A stretch of DNA of 64,000 nucleotides from Thermoplasmata archaeon (GTDB taxonomy: Archaea; Thermoplasmatota; Thermoplasmata; Thermoplasmatales; Thermoplasmataceae), in contig JAJZXU010000027.1 of NCBI GenBank assembly GCA_021806235.1, positions 41,614-105,613 on the forward strand. The letters are read 5' to 3'. Every line of letters starts with the position of its first letter. Position 1 is the stretch's first letter. The notes under the pieces were generated by a model that made no database searches, was not told the DNA's origin, and worked only from the letters and a program-made list of their open reading frames with translations. Shown here one piece after another: positions 25,816-32,893 of this stretch. The translations under genes were made by a program, and so were the position numbers.

Positions 25816-25887
25816 TTATCCCCCATTTTGCTTGGCGGCTGGCATGTCCAAACTTACTTCCTCAACCACAAAATCCGCATCAGTCAT
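25816..25887 (-). CDS. 23-aa peptide, candidate RiPP precursor
   Basis: On the minus strand, ATG at 25885-25887 is preceded by GGAGGTGA with six bases between, one of the best ribosome-binding sites in the window. The peptide runs through acidic-hydrophobic ADFVVEEVSLDMP and ends KQNGG at a TAA; a T-rich run follows and could end transcription. The VVEEVSLDM part resembles leader sequences of ribosomally made, modified peptides (the mycofactocin precursor has a comparable VEEVSID stretch). It sits back to back with two SagB-type oxidoreductases. Leader and short core AAKQNGG would then be the modified peptide. The precursor role is inference. Confidence 0.6.
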   Translation of the reverse strand: MTDADFVVEEVSLDMPAAKQNGG

Positions 25888-25891
25888 TTTT

Positions 25892-25899
25892 TCACCTCC
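25892..25899 (-). promoter_or_regulatory. Ribosome-binding site of the 23-aa peptide
   Basis: GGAGGTGA on the minus strand, perfectly matching the archaeal 16S rRNA 3' end, lies just before the peptide ATG. Since few genes here have so full a site, it is the main argument that such a short frame is translated. Confidence 0.7.
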
Positions 25900-25912
25900 A
25901 AATTTCAATTTG

Positions 25913-25935
25913 AATAATCTTATTTAAAGATTATT
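25913..25935. promoter_or_regulatory. Perfect inverted repeat in the divergent gap of the cargo cassette
   Basis: AATAATCTT (25913-25921) and AAGATTATT (25927-25935) are a perfect 9-bp inverted repeat around ATTTA. It lies 26 bases upstream of the peptide ATG and about 50 before the first oxidoreductase. It overlaps a TTTAAATA-like TATA element on the minus strand. A dimeric repressor here would control both directions together. Confidence 0.5.
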
Positions 25936-25986
25936 TAGTTTTTGTTACTACATAAGCTTATTACATTGTAATAGTAATTATAATTA

Positions 25987-27048
25987 ATGAAGGTTAAATC
26001 AGTTTCCGAAATTCTAATATATCCACCAGATAGGATTGTTGGGGATCTATGGATTGTTAGGAATTGGGTCACTAAAAGAAATTATAAGGTAAGTTCTCCA
26101 ACTTTGGCAATACTTTTATATTGCAAAATTCCACATACTGTGGGAGATATTCTAGATTTCTTTTATGAGAAATATGGAATCAAAAATGAGCTTATTCATC
26201 TTGGACTGAAAAAACTTATGGCAACTGACCTTTTACTGGAAGTTAAACAAGAAATGGATGGTTCTAATGAAGTGTTTGGTTTAGAGTTTGATAATTGGTA
26301 TAAACATAATTGGTATATGGCGTTACTTTATCATCTAGTGTCTTATGATTATCCCTTTATCGAGGATTATGTTGCAAAACAACGGATGATTAATTATAGT
26401 AGTCAAGAAATTGATTCTAACAGATATAAGGAATATAATTCGCAGGTTTCGTATGACATCCCCAAAGCTACAGAGGTGAAAATACGAGAAACTAATACCT
26501 CTAAGCAAAAATGTGTCAATTTTGCCGATTTGCTTACGATGGCATCACTTGGTTATACAAGAGTTGGGAGCTTAAGAGTTTATTGGAATGGAGACCCACT
26601 AATATTGAGAACCAGTCCATCCGGGGGGTCCAGACATCCTACTGAGACATACATTGTAGCGATAAATGTGGAAGGTTTGGAGTCTGGGTGGTACCACATT
26701 TCTGTTAAAGATTCCAAACTTGAACAAATAAAAATTGGTGGAACAGACCCAGATGACCTAAGACTTCTTTTTCCTACAACATATGTGCGACCCGATTTTC
26801 ATGTTGATTTAATCTTAATATTTACCAGTATATTTGAGAGAAATATGTATAGATATCGAGAACCTAGGACTTTCCGAACTATACATATGAACGTGGGACA
26901 TTTAGCGGCGACAACTGAAATCATATGTGAAAAGTTAGGATATAAGTATTTAGTTCAATATTCAGCTAATGATGAAGGGATAGAAAAATTTCTAGGATTA
27001 AGCCCATTGAAAGAAGGCTATATGGCATCTATGGCTATAGGAAACTAG
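25987..27048 (+). CDS. SagB/ThcOx-type nitroreductase-fold dehydrogenase
   Basis: A 353-residue protein. Residues 35-85 (SPTLAILLYCKIPHTVGDIL and following) form a winged-helix-like module seen in peptide-modifying enzymes. The flavin domain (about 170-353) carries the SagB signature RTSPSGGSRHPTETY (about 204-218), then GWYHISVKDSKLEQ, ERNMYRYREPRTFRTIHMN with VGHLAATTEI (about 283-310), and FLGLSPLKEGYMASM. SagB-type enzymes oxidise azolines or other groups on ribosomal peptides with FMN. No YcaO cyclodehydratase is present, so classical azole formation is unlikely. The start lies close behind the promoter, suggesting leaderless translation. Confidence 0.85.
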   Translation: MKVKSVSEILIYPPDRIVGDLWIVRNWVTKRNYKVSSPTLAILLYCKIPHTVGDILDFFYEKYGIKNELIHLGLKKLMATDLLLEVKQEMDGSNEVFGLEFDNWYKHNWYMALLYHLVSYDYPFIEDYVAKQRMINYSSQEIDSNRYKEYNSQVSYDIPKATEVKIRETNTSKQKCVNFADLLTMASLGYTRVGSLRVYWNGDPLILRTSPSGGSRHPTETYIVAINVEGLESGWYHISVKDSKLEQIKIGGTDPDDLRLLFPTTYVRPDFHVDLILIFTSIFERNMYRYREPRTFRTIHMNVGHLAATTEIICEKLGYKYLVQYSANDEGIEKFLGLSPLKEGYMASMAIGN

Positions 27049-27061
27049 AGGAGATGAAGTT

Positions 27062-28171
27062 TTGAAAACACTTGAAAATATTAAATGGAAAGAATTGACA
27101 ACTATTGATAATTTTACTGAACCATCTAGACTTATTATTTCAAATCCTTTACTTTATAAGAGAATAAAAATTAAATTAGACGCATTCATAGAATTTCTTT
27201 TATTTAATCAAATGGGAAATTCTGATTTAACCATTTTTTCATATTTAAGAGAAATAGGGTTTTTAATTAATACAAACGAGGAGCCAGAAACAGAGAACTT
27301 GGATAGCATCTTACATTGGTTTAAAAGAGGATGGTACGATTCATTAATTTATTATGTGTGGTCTAAAAAGGTGAAATTCATTGACGATGAAGATTATTCA
27401 GGAGACCTAAGAAGAGGTTTGATAAATGCATATTTAAGTGAAAATAGTTTGCCGGATAGGATTGTCGAATCCCTCGAATTTACAAAAATTAAAATGCCAA
27501 TACCTAAAAATGTAGGTCTAGAAGAGGTAAACTTAAAAAATGTACTCTTAGGCAGAAGAACGACCAGAATTTTTCAAAATGAATCAATGAAACTAGAGGA
27601 TTTTTCTAGTATTTTATGGAATGCTCTTTCAAGAGTTAGGCACGTTAGAAACCTCAGTTATGAAGACCCTTTAGATTATTTTGCAAGCCATGGAACAGAA
27701 TTTGATTTTTACGTGATTGCCTATAATATTAATCACTTACAAAATGGAATATACCTTTATGACGTAAAGGACCATTTCCTTTCCGAATTAAAGTCTGGAG
27801 ATTTTAGAGAGGAGATGATACATAATTTATGGTGGCATCAAGCACCAAAAACAGCTAATTTTACTATCCTTTTCGTTACTGATTTTGAACAATACCAATG
27901 GAGATATAGGCATGAAAGGGCACTTAGAAACATATTCATAGAAGCGGGAAGAATAGCTCAGAGATTGATATTTGAAGCGGAGCGAATGGGGTTTGGTTCG
28001 TTACCAACACCCGCAACTAGAGATTCTTCATTTGACAAGATGCTTAGTTTGAAAAGGAACAAACAATTTGTATTGTATACGATAACGGTCGGAAAAAAAC
28101 CTTCACCTTCTTTACTTATGGACAACACCTCCAGCAACATATTAAACTTGCAATGGGTTAATGAGATTTAA
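27062..28171 (+). CDS. Second SagB-type nitroreductase-fold protein (TTG start)
   Basis: A 369-residue protein starting at TTG 27062 behind GGAGATGA; the nearby ATG at 27056 is out of frame. Residues 170-369 have the family's RRTTRIFQNESMKLEDFSSI and LWNALSRVR (about 163-190), then NGIYLYDVKDHFL, ERALRNIFIEAGRIAQRLIF and GFGSLPTPATRD. The PSGGxxHP loop of the first protein is replaced by SHGTEFDFY, so the flavin site may differ or be lost. Tandem paired nitroreductase-like proteins often form heterodimers. It lies 14 bases after the first gene, certainly in one operon. Confidence 0.78.
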   Translation: MKTLENIKWKELTTIDNFTEPSRLIISNPLLYKRIKIKLDAFIEFLLFNQMGNSDLTIFSYLREIGFLINTNEEPETENLDSILHWFKRGWYDSLIYYVWSKKVKFIDDEDYSGDLRRGLINAYLSENSLPDRIVESLEFTKIKMPIPKNVGLEEVNLKNVLLGRRTTRIFQNESMKLEDFSSILWNALSRVRHVRNLSYEDPLDYFASHGTEFDFYVIAYNINHLQNGIYLYDVKDHFLSELKSGDFREEMIHNLWWHQAPKTANFTILFVTDFEQYQWRYRHERALRNIFIEAGRIAQRLIFEAERMGFGSLPTPATRDSSFDKMLSLKRNKQFVLYTITVGKKPSPSLLMDNTSSNILNLQWVNEI

Positions 28172-28190
28172 AATTTAATGTAAATTATTT

Positions 28191-29396
28191 ATGACTAATA
28201 TGAACCGCGATATTAGAAACTATATGTTTACTGCTTCAAGTATTTCTCTATCTCGAATAGCTACTGCCATCTTTTATATTAGCATTCTGTGGGTCTCTTT
28301 TACGGTCACGCATTCCCCGGTCTATACTGGAATTGCCGACGGACTTGTTACGTTACCATTATTTTTGAGCTTTGCTGTGGGCTCTTTTGTGGATAATAGT
28401 ATACATAAAAAATTTATAGCAATCCTGTTTTCTCTTATTCGGGCTTGTTCAGTGGTGCCTTTATTATTCACTTTTCTCTTTAACCAAAAAGCGTTCCTTA
28501 TTATCTTTCTATTCTTGTTCGCATTTTCGGTTGGACTGACATCTGATTTTATTAACTCCGTTAGAGCAGTCTGGATAAAGAAATTCTTAAAAGAAGGAGA
28601 GAAAGTAAAAAGATACAGGGCTTTTTCAAATATTTTATACAACATTTCAGAAGGATTAGGTTACATTTTAGTAGGCTTTTTAATTTCAACAGGAGTAACG
28701 TTTACATTAATATTTGTATTACTTATTTACCTGACCTCAACAATCCCAATTTCTCTCATCAAAGTTTACGAAGAACCTAAAAGACACCAGCTAAAGGCTG
28801 GTGCTAGAAAGTTAAGTGACCCTTTGAACTTTATAAGAAAATCTCCAATAGTTTTAGTCCTTTTTACAGAGGGATTTCTGGTTAATTTTATATTCGGTAT
28901 GTTTGGAGTTTTGACTACTGTAATGGTGGTTAGAATATTCCAACTACCAGCGTTGTACCTCTCTGTTATATATCTTATACTTACGTTAGGGATTTCCATA
29001 GGATCCTTTTTAGAAAGAAAGGAAGGATTTCCGAGATTGAACAGAGTCTTTTGGTCAATAGCTGTATTGGCGGTAATGCTTATAGCACTAAGTTACATTA
29101 CTCAATTTATATACGTTCTTCTGCCTATGTTTATAATTGGGATATCTATTGGGGTTAGTGAAATTATAATTTTCTCCGGAATTCAAAATAATGTTCCTGA
29201 AGAGATAACGGGAACAATTCAAGGTTATTATAATAGCCTTGCTACTGGCTTAACATTTTTGTCTGCACCAATAACCGGAATTTTGGTGCAGTTTACTGGC
29301 TATCATAATACATTTTTCTTAATTTCAACCTTTTCACTAGCAATAATATTAATAATTATTTGGAGGCGAACAATTACCCATGTCCATAGAAATTAG
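28191..29396 (+). CDS. MFS exporter of the cargo cassette
   Basis: A 401-residue transporter with about twelve membrane helices (for example ATAFYISILWVSFTV, FLIIFLFLFAFSVGL, VLVLFTEGFLVNFIFG, ITGILVQFTGY). The pattern fits drug/peptide efflux MFS members. It starts 20 bases after the second oxidoreductase and overlaps the acetyltransferase by 17 bases. In this context it should export the modified peptide or other product made by the two oxidoreductases. Confidence 0.82.
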   Translation: MTNMNRDIRNYMFTASSISLSRIATAIFYISILWVSFTVTHSPVYTGIADGLVTLPLFLSFAVGSFVDNSIHKKFIAILFSLIRACSVVPLLFTFLFNQKAFLIIFLFLFAFSVGLTSDFINSVRAVWIKKFLKEGEKVKRYRAFSNILYNISEGLGYILVGFLISTGVTFTLIFVLLIYLTSTIPISLIKVYEEPKRHQLKAGARKLSDPLNFIRKSPIVLVLFTEGFLVNFIFGMFGVLTTVMVVRIFQLPALYLSVIYLILTLGISIGSFLERKEGFPRLNRVFWSIAVLAVMLIALSYITQFIYVLLPMFIIGISIGVSEIIIFSGIQNNVPEEITGTIQGYYNSLATGLTFLSAPITGILVQFTGYHNTFFLISTFSLAIILIIIWRRTITHVHRN

Positions 29397-29865
29397 GAAA
29401 TTATCTATTGAGGATCTAGAAACTCTGATTGAAGTTGCTAGAGAATCATGGAAATGGACTTACGCAGGCATATACAGTGAGGAATATATCGAGAGTTGGA
29501 TAAGGGAGAAATATTCTAAGGAAAAACTGCTAAATGAAATAGTAAGATCTCAATCTAACCTTGATATATTATTCCTCGGAGCTTTTGCAGATTCGACGTT
29601 AATTGGATTTATTGAATTGAAGATTATTGCTAATAAAGCTGAATTACTTCGCTTATATCTTAAACCGGAATACACGCACAAGAAGATTGGAAAAACATTA
29701 CTGTTAGAGGCAGAGAAAATTATGAAGAAAAAAGGTATTCTGGAATGCAGACTATATGTTCACAGACAAAATTCTGTGGGATTTTCGTTCTATTATAAGA
29801 ACGGATTCAAGGTTGAGGATACTGATGGAAGCGATTTTATAATGGAAAAAAAATACGAATCATAA
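29380..29865 (+). CDS. GNAT-family N-acetyltransferase
   Basis: A 161-residue GNAT fold: IRKLSIEDLETLIEVARESW at the N-terminus, LGAFADSTLIGFIEL (strand 4), LLRLYLKPEYTHKKIGKTLL with the acetyl-CoA loop (about 104-122), then CRLYVHRQNSVGFSFYYKNGF. It is read from within the exporter gene (17-base overlap) and ends the cassette. In several peptide antibiotic clusters, for instance microcin C, a GNAT protein acetylates the product as self-immunity; the same role is possible here. It could instead modify the product during synthesis. Confidence 0.82.
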   Translation: MSIEIRKLSIEDLETLIEVARESWKWTYAGIYSEEYIESWIREKYSKEKLLNEIVRSQSNLDILFLGAFADSTLIGFIELKIIANKAELLRLYLKPEYTHKKIGKTLLLEAEKIMKKKGILECRLYVHRQNSVGFSFYYKNGFKVEDTDGSDFIMEKKYES

Positions 29866-30006
29866 TTTATAGAAAATTCTTCTGGGCCAAATTCATATGT
29901 TCATTTAATGGACACCATGTTACTCATACAAAAGAAGACTTGCTTACAGTTGTAAATGGGACTCTACCTATCTCTAATATTACAGGATTTGCTTAAAAGT
30001 TTAAAC

Positions 30007-30024
30007 GGGCTCGGTCGGGCCCAC
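30007..30024 (+). repeat. attR: copy of the tRNA-Val 3' end, preceded by its 5' acceptor strand
   Basis: Bases 30012-30024 repeat the end of tRNA-Val, CGGTCGGGCCCAC. Directly before, GGGCTCG (30007-30013, sharing two bases) equals the first seven bases of the same tRNA. The result is a 7-bp acceptor hairpin with a two-base loop, as if the tRNA body had been cut out. This marks the right end of the element. Confidence 0.65.
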
Positions 30025-30154
30025 CTATACCTGTAAGCAAATTTTAACAATATCTGGCTTATTCTGCCAAAACCGATGCTCCTAATTGTGAATATACTAT
30101 ATCAAGAATTGAAAAAGCCTCATAGATATGCATTTTCTTACCATCAGATTACTT

Positions 30155-30362
30155 TCAGTTGCTTACAAGCCGATAACCATTTTTTGTCCAGGGTTGAAAC
30201 TTTATCTCACTAAAAGCACCTTTCTTACTGAATGCAGATTTTAGGTAGCAGACAACATATCTGGCGATATTGCCGCATTCAGAATTATTCCATTCCTTGA
30301 AAGAAGTCCTGCTCCTATAGACGGATTCCACGCGATATGAACAGACTTCGGATCATTAGGGT
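30155..30362 (-). pseudogene. Decayed reading frame at the element border
   Basis: On the minus strand an open stretch without start codon reads YRVESVYRSRTSFKEWNNSE then NIARYVVCYLKSAFSKKGAF and stops at 30155-30157. The aromatic/basic composition suggests the C-terminal end of a real protein, perhaps a transposase, but I cannot name it. It overlaps the following short frame in another phase. Likely remnant DNA at the integration hotspot. Confidence 0.3.
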
Positions 30363-30408
30363 CAGGTGAAGTTTGAAATCCGATAGGTGATATTGTCAGA
30401 AGCCCCAT
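30241..30408 (-). CDS. 55-aa frame, start abuts the upstream gene
   Basis: ATG at 30408 follows the stop of the 74-residue gene with no gap (TGAATG), which argues for translation coupling. It encodes MGLLTISPIGFQTSPDPNDP and later IGAGLLSRNGIILNAAISPD, ending at a TAA. It may be a truncated remnant of a longer partner protein; the same bases are also open in another phase. Low certainty. Confidence 0.3.
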   Translation of the reverse strand: MGLLTISPIGFQTSPDPNDPKSVHIAWNPSIGAGLLSRNGIILNAAISPDMLSAT

Positions 30409-30633
30409 TCATGCCACCGATGATAGAAAGTTCAAAGGTTTCTGTTCCACCATTTGCATGATTAGAACATCATCTATTCCAAAAAGTTCTAGTGCTTTCT
30501 CGTGTGCATCCTGAAAATTGGAAAATGAACCATGAACAGCCTTATCTTTGATTAATATGAACATGTTTGAGTATTTCTTCATTAGTTCATTTTCATGTGC
30601 CTGATAATATTCAAGGTCTTCTTCAAAAGTCAT
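30409..30633 (-). CDS. Small DUF5678-like protein, 74 aa
   Basis: MTFEEDLEYYQAHENELMKK, then YSNMFILIKDKAVHGSFSNF and EKALELFGIDDVLIMQMVEQ. This order (acidic helix, K-x-x-x-F/M-x-L-I-K, then a loop and helix ending in x-L-I-x-Q/M-V) matches small proteins annotated as DUF5678 in archaea and bacteria, usually next to a retropepsin-like protease gene. The partner here seems lost or reduced to a fragment. Function unknown. It is host DNA just outside the element. Confidence 0.55.
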   Translation of the reverse strand: MTFEEDLEYYQAHENELMKKYSNMFILIKDKAVHGSFSNFQDAHEKALELFGIDDVLIMQMVEQKPLNFLSSVA

Positions 30634-30726
30634 GAATAATTAATACAATTTCGTTTAAAAGGTTTTTTATTTTCTTTCTATTTGTACTGTTCCATAAATA
30701 TTTTCTCTATATACTATGTAGATAAT

Positions 30727-31012
30727 AAGGGAATATCACGGAAGGATTTGAAAGACGTTAGAGAAAGAATAAAAGAGAATCAACTGAATCTTAGAACAAA
30801 ATTTTGTAGTGCATATTCATTTGGCCCTCAAAAATACTCTCTTAATTTTCCTGTCATTCTTCAGCACAGTCTTTGTTATGGGTGGTATGTCTGCACCTAT
30901 ACATATTTTTCAGTCACTGAAAATAAATGTGTATGCTCTACGTCAGTACAGTTACCTGAAACGTATGGAACCAGATCCGGTTAAATATTACAGGGATATA
31001 CAGGTAAAATAA
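30727..31012 (+). pseudogene. Possible frameshifted small membrane protein
   Basis: One frame gives GISRKDLKDVRERIKENQLN (30727-30800); a second, from about 30809, gives NTLLIFLSFFSTVFVMGGMS, a membrane helix, then KINVYALRQYSYLKRMEPDP to a TAA at 31010-31012. Joined by one frameshift they would make a ~95-residue protein with one helix. Both halves have protein-like composition, hence a remnant rather than random sequence. No family recognised. Confidence 0.3.
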
Positions 31013-31078
31013 TTTTGTTTTTAGGCTACTGAATAGATAGTATTATATATTGCCATTGATTTATTATAATGGGATAAT

Positions 31079-31684
31079 ATGAGTGGTGAAAGATATTATT
31101 ACTACTACAAACTAATAAGTAACTCACCTTCGGAATTTGTTATGGAGTATTTTTTAGACTTATCCCAGCAGCTTGAGAACGATGATGAACTGTATGACAA
31201 TGAGAGAATAAATTTAGAAGCATTGATAAGCAAGTATATAAACGAAAACGGCAAAGCTTCTGTAAAAGTGATAAACTCTGTAACCGGTATGGAGGAGGAA
31301 CCACCAAAGACTTCTGTAGATGATTTCGGTGGAAACGCAATTTTTATAGGTAGAGAGATAAGATATGGGATAGAATGGAATGTGTATGAGCCAAGAGCAA
31401 ACAACAATCTGTTCTTCAAAAAATGGTATTATAATGAAAGAATTTCTTCAATACTGGATAAAGTTTTTATTAATATTGTCCCGGGTAAACTAAGTAACTA
31501 CTTTGATGTACCCCCATGGATCTTCGGTAATTTTTCATACAGAGGCATAAGTTATAAACCCTTAAAGGAAATAATAGATAAGGCAATAGAAAAGGAAGTG
31601 ATACCAAATAAATATTACCTTGCAACAAAAGGAGTACCGAAAGAGTTGCTTGATAATATAAAGGAAAGTGATATGTGGTTATAA
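31079..31684 (+). CDS. Hypothetical protein, 201 aa
   Basis: Soluble, charged protein beginning with a run of tyrosines (MSGERYYYYYKLI). It contains an acidic helical region (LSQQLENDDELYDNERINLE), a strand region (NAIFIGREIRYGIEWNVYEP) and a C-terminal helical part (YKPLKEIIDKAIEKEVIPNK). No domain is recognised. An AT-rich TATA-like sequence (TATTATATATTG, about 40 bases upstream) fits a promoter. It is flanked by border remnants and a metalloregulator gene and is not evidently in an operon with either. Confidence 0.6.
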   Translation: MSGERYYYYYKLISNSPSEFVMEYFLDLSQQLENDDELYDNERINLEALISKYINENGKASVKVINSVTGMEEEPPKTSVDDFGGNAIFIGREIRYGIEWNVYEPRANNNLFFKKWYYNERISSILDKVFINIVPGKLSNYFDVPPWIFGNFSYRGISYKPLKEIIDKAIEKEVIPNKYYLATKGVPKELLDNIKESDMWL

Positions 31685-31811
31685 TAAATACTCATTTCCA
31701 TTTTTTATAAAATTTATAATTCCTATTTATAAACAATACTGATTTAATCTATAACTATTATTCTATAATGGTAATAGATATATTTATATATTTTAGCATA
31801 CTACTAATATT

Positions 31812-32207
31812 ATGGAGGGTGCTATTACAAAAAAGGAGAGAGACTGTATAATCGCATTACATGATAATTTCAGTTTACCTGTAAGATTATTTAATATAGC
31901 TGAAATGCTTGATATTAAAGCTCCAACGGCCCATGAACTTGTAAACCGGTTAATTTCAAAGGGAATCCTGCAAAAAAATAATGGTGTAATATCCTTAACA
32001 GATTATGGAGGCAAGATATACGGTGATATTATAACAGCCCATAGAACAATGGAAATAATATTCACGGAGAGCGGTGTAAATTCGGATGAAGCATGCTCAG
32101 AAATAGAAAAAATCGATTATCTCATGGATAAAAAATCTATTGAAAAATTACTTGTGAATATTGGAAGCCCGGAAAAATGCCCCCACGGAAAGCCAGTTAA
32201 GCCGTAA
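31812..32207 (+). CDS. DtxR/MntR-family metal-dependent regulator, short form
   Basis: A 131-residue protein. Residues 5-65 are the winged helix (VRLFNIAEMLDIKAPTAHEL and VISLTDYGGKIYGDIITAHR), followed by the metal-binding dimerisation helices with E-A-C-S-E-I-E (about 95-102) and the diagnostic SPEKCPHGKPV at the end. It lacks the SH3-like third domain, as is common in archaeal members. It should repress iron or manganese uptake when metal is plentiful, important for an iron-rich acid habitat. Its 3' end overlaps the convergent phosphatase gene by 11 bases. Confidence 0.85.
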   Translation: MEGAITKKERDCIIALHDNFSLPVRLFNIAEMLDIKAPTAHELVNRLISKGILQKNNGVISLTDYGGKIYGDIITAHRTMEIIFTESGVNSDEACSEIEKIDYLMDKKSIEKLLVNIGSPEKCPHGKPVKP

Positions 32208-32769
32208 AAATATTTTTTATTTTCTCGGTCAGAAGTAACGATCCTATAGATAAAATCTTTTTTTTACTGCTGTTTATAAGGCTCATTGATGCATATCTTA
32301 TATCAATGCCAAAGCTTTCCTCCTCATTCAGATTTAAATAATATGATAATGCACATCTTATTGGAAAAGCATGGCTGACAACTATATAATTGCCATCGTA
32401 TGAGTTTATCAGGTCAATCATTCTATTTTTCTGTGACTCAAATGATTCCATACCGAGTTCCTCTCTTTTTTTATCGGGTATCTCTTCTATTCTTTTGCCG
32501 TTATATTCACCGAAATCAGACTCTATAGCCCTACCATCTACTTTTATCTCTAAAATTAAGTACTGTGAAATTATATTTGCAGTTTGTACTGCACGTAAAA
32601 CAGGGCTTGAAATAATTCCATCAAATTTTAAGCCCCTTAACTGTTCACCTGTAAATGTGACCTGATCTACTCCAGTGTCTGTTAATCTATATTTATTTAA
32701 TTCGCTGGAAAGTATACCGGTTCTATTCGTATAACTTTCACCGTGCCTTATTAATAAAACATAATTCAT
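32197..32769 (-). CDS. Histidine phosphatase superfamily protein
   Basis: A 190-residue phosphoglycerate-mutase-fold enzyme. The phosphohistidine motif is LIRHGESYTNRTG (His9), with further residues SSPVLRAVQTANII (about 55-68), ESDFGEYNGKRIEEIP, and VVSHAFPIRCALSYYL (about 133-147) with the second histidine. It could be a cofactor-dependent mutase, an alpha-ribazole phosphatase (cobC-like) or a broad phosphatase; the substrate is not determined by these motifs. It is monocistronic and convergent with the DtxR-like gene. Confidence 0.85.
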   Translation of the reverse strand: MNYVLLIRHGESYTNRTGILSSELNKYRLTDTGVDQVTFTGEQLRGLKFDGIISSPVLRAVQTANIISQYLILEIKVDGRAIESDFGEYNGKRIEEIPDKKREELGMESFESQKNRMIDLINSYDGNYIVVSHAFPIRCALSYYLNLNEEESFGIDIRYASMSLINSSKKKILSIGSLLLTEKIKNIFTA

Positions 32770-32893
32770 TTAATGATATATCATTATTATGTTTATAATT
32801 TTATTGATACCAAAAGTATATTCATATTTCATAATAACCATATTTGCTTTTAAAAATACAATAATTTTGTATACAGAAATTTAATTATAAATA

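Larger units (their letters stand above)
17678..30024 (+). mobile_element. 12.3-kb integrated element in tRNA-Val
   Basis: The 3' end of tRNA-Val, CGGTCGGGCCCAC (17678-17690), recurs exactly at 30012-30024. Between the copies are an integrase next to the tRNA, a HerA/TraG-like ATPase, a repressor-like protein, a series of tiny overlapping genes and a peptide/oxidoreductase cargo, with no housekeeping genes. No recognisable replication initiator, capsid or relaxase is visible, so it may be a plasmid-derived, satellite or virus-derived element. The left 7 kb uses more GC-rich codons than the cargo at 26-29.9 kb, suggesting a mosaic. The repeat is short for a tRNA integration site, so the right boundary is likely but not certain. 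Confidence 0.72.

Noticed and set aside
28322..28645. Minus-strand frame within the cargo MFS gene
   Set aside because: Shadow of a hydrophobic gene; no start signal and the plus-strand gene is clear.
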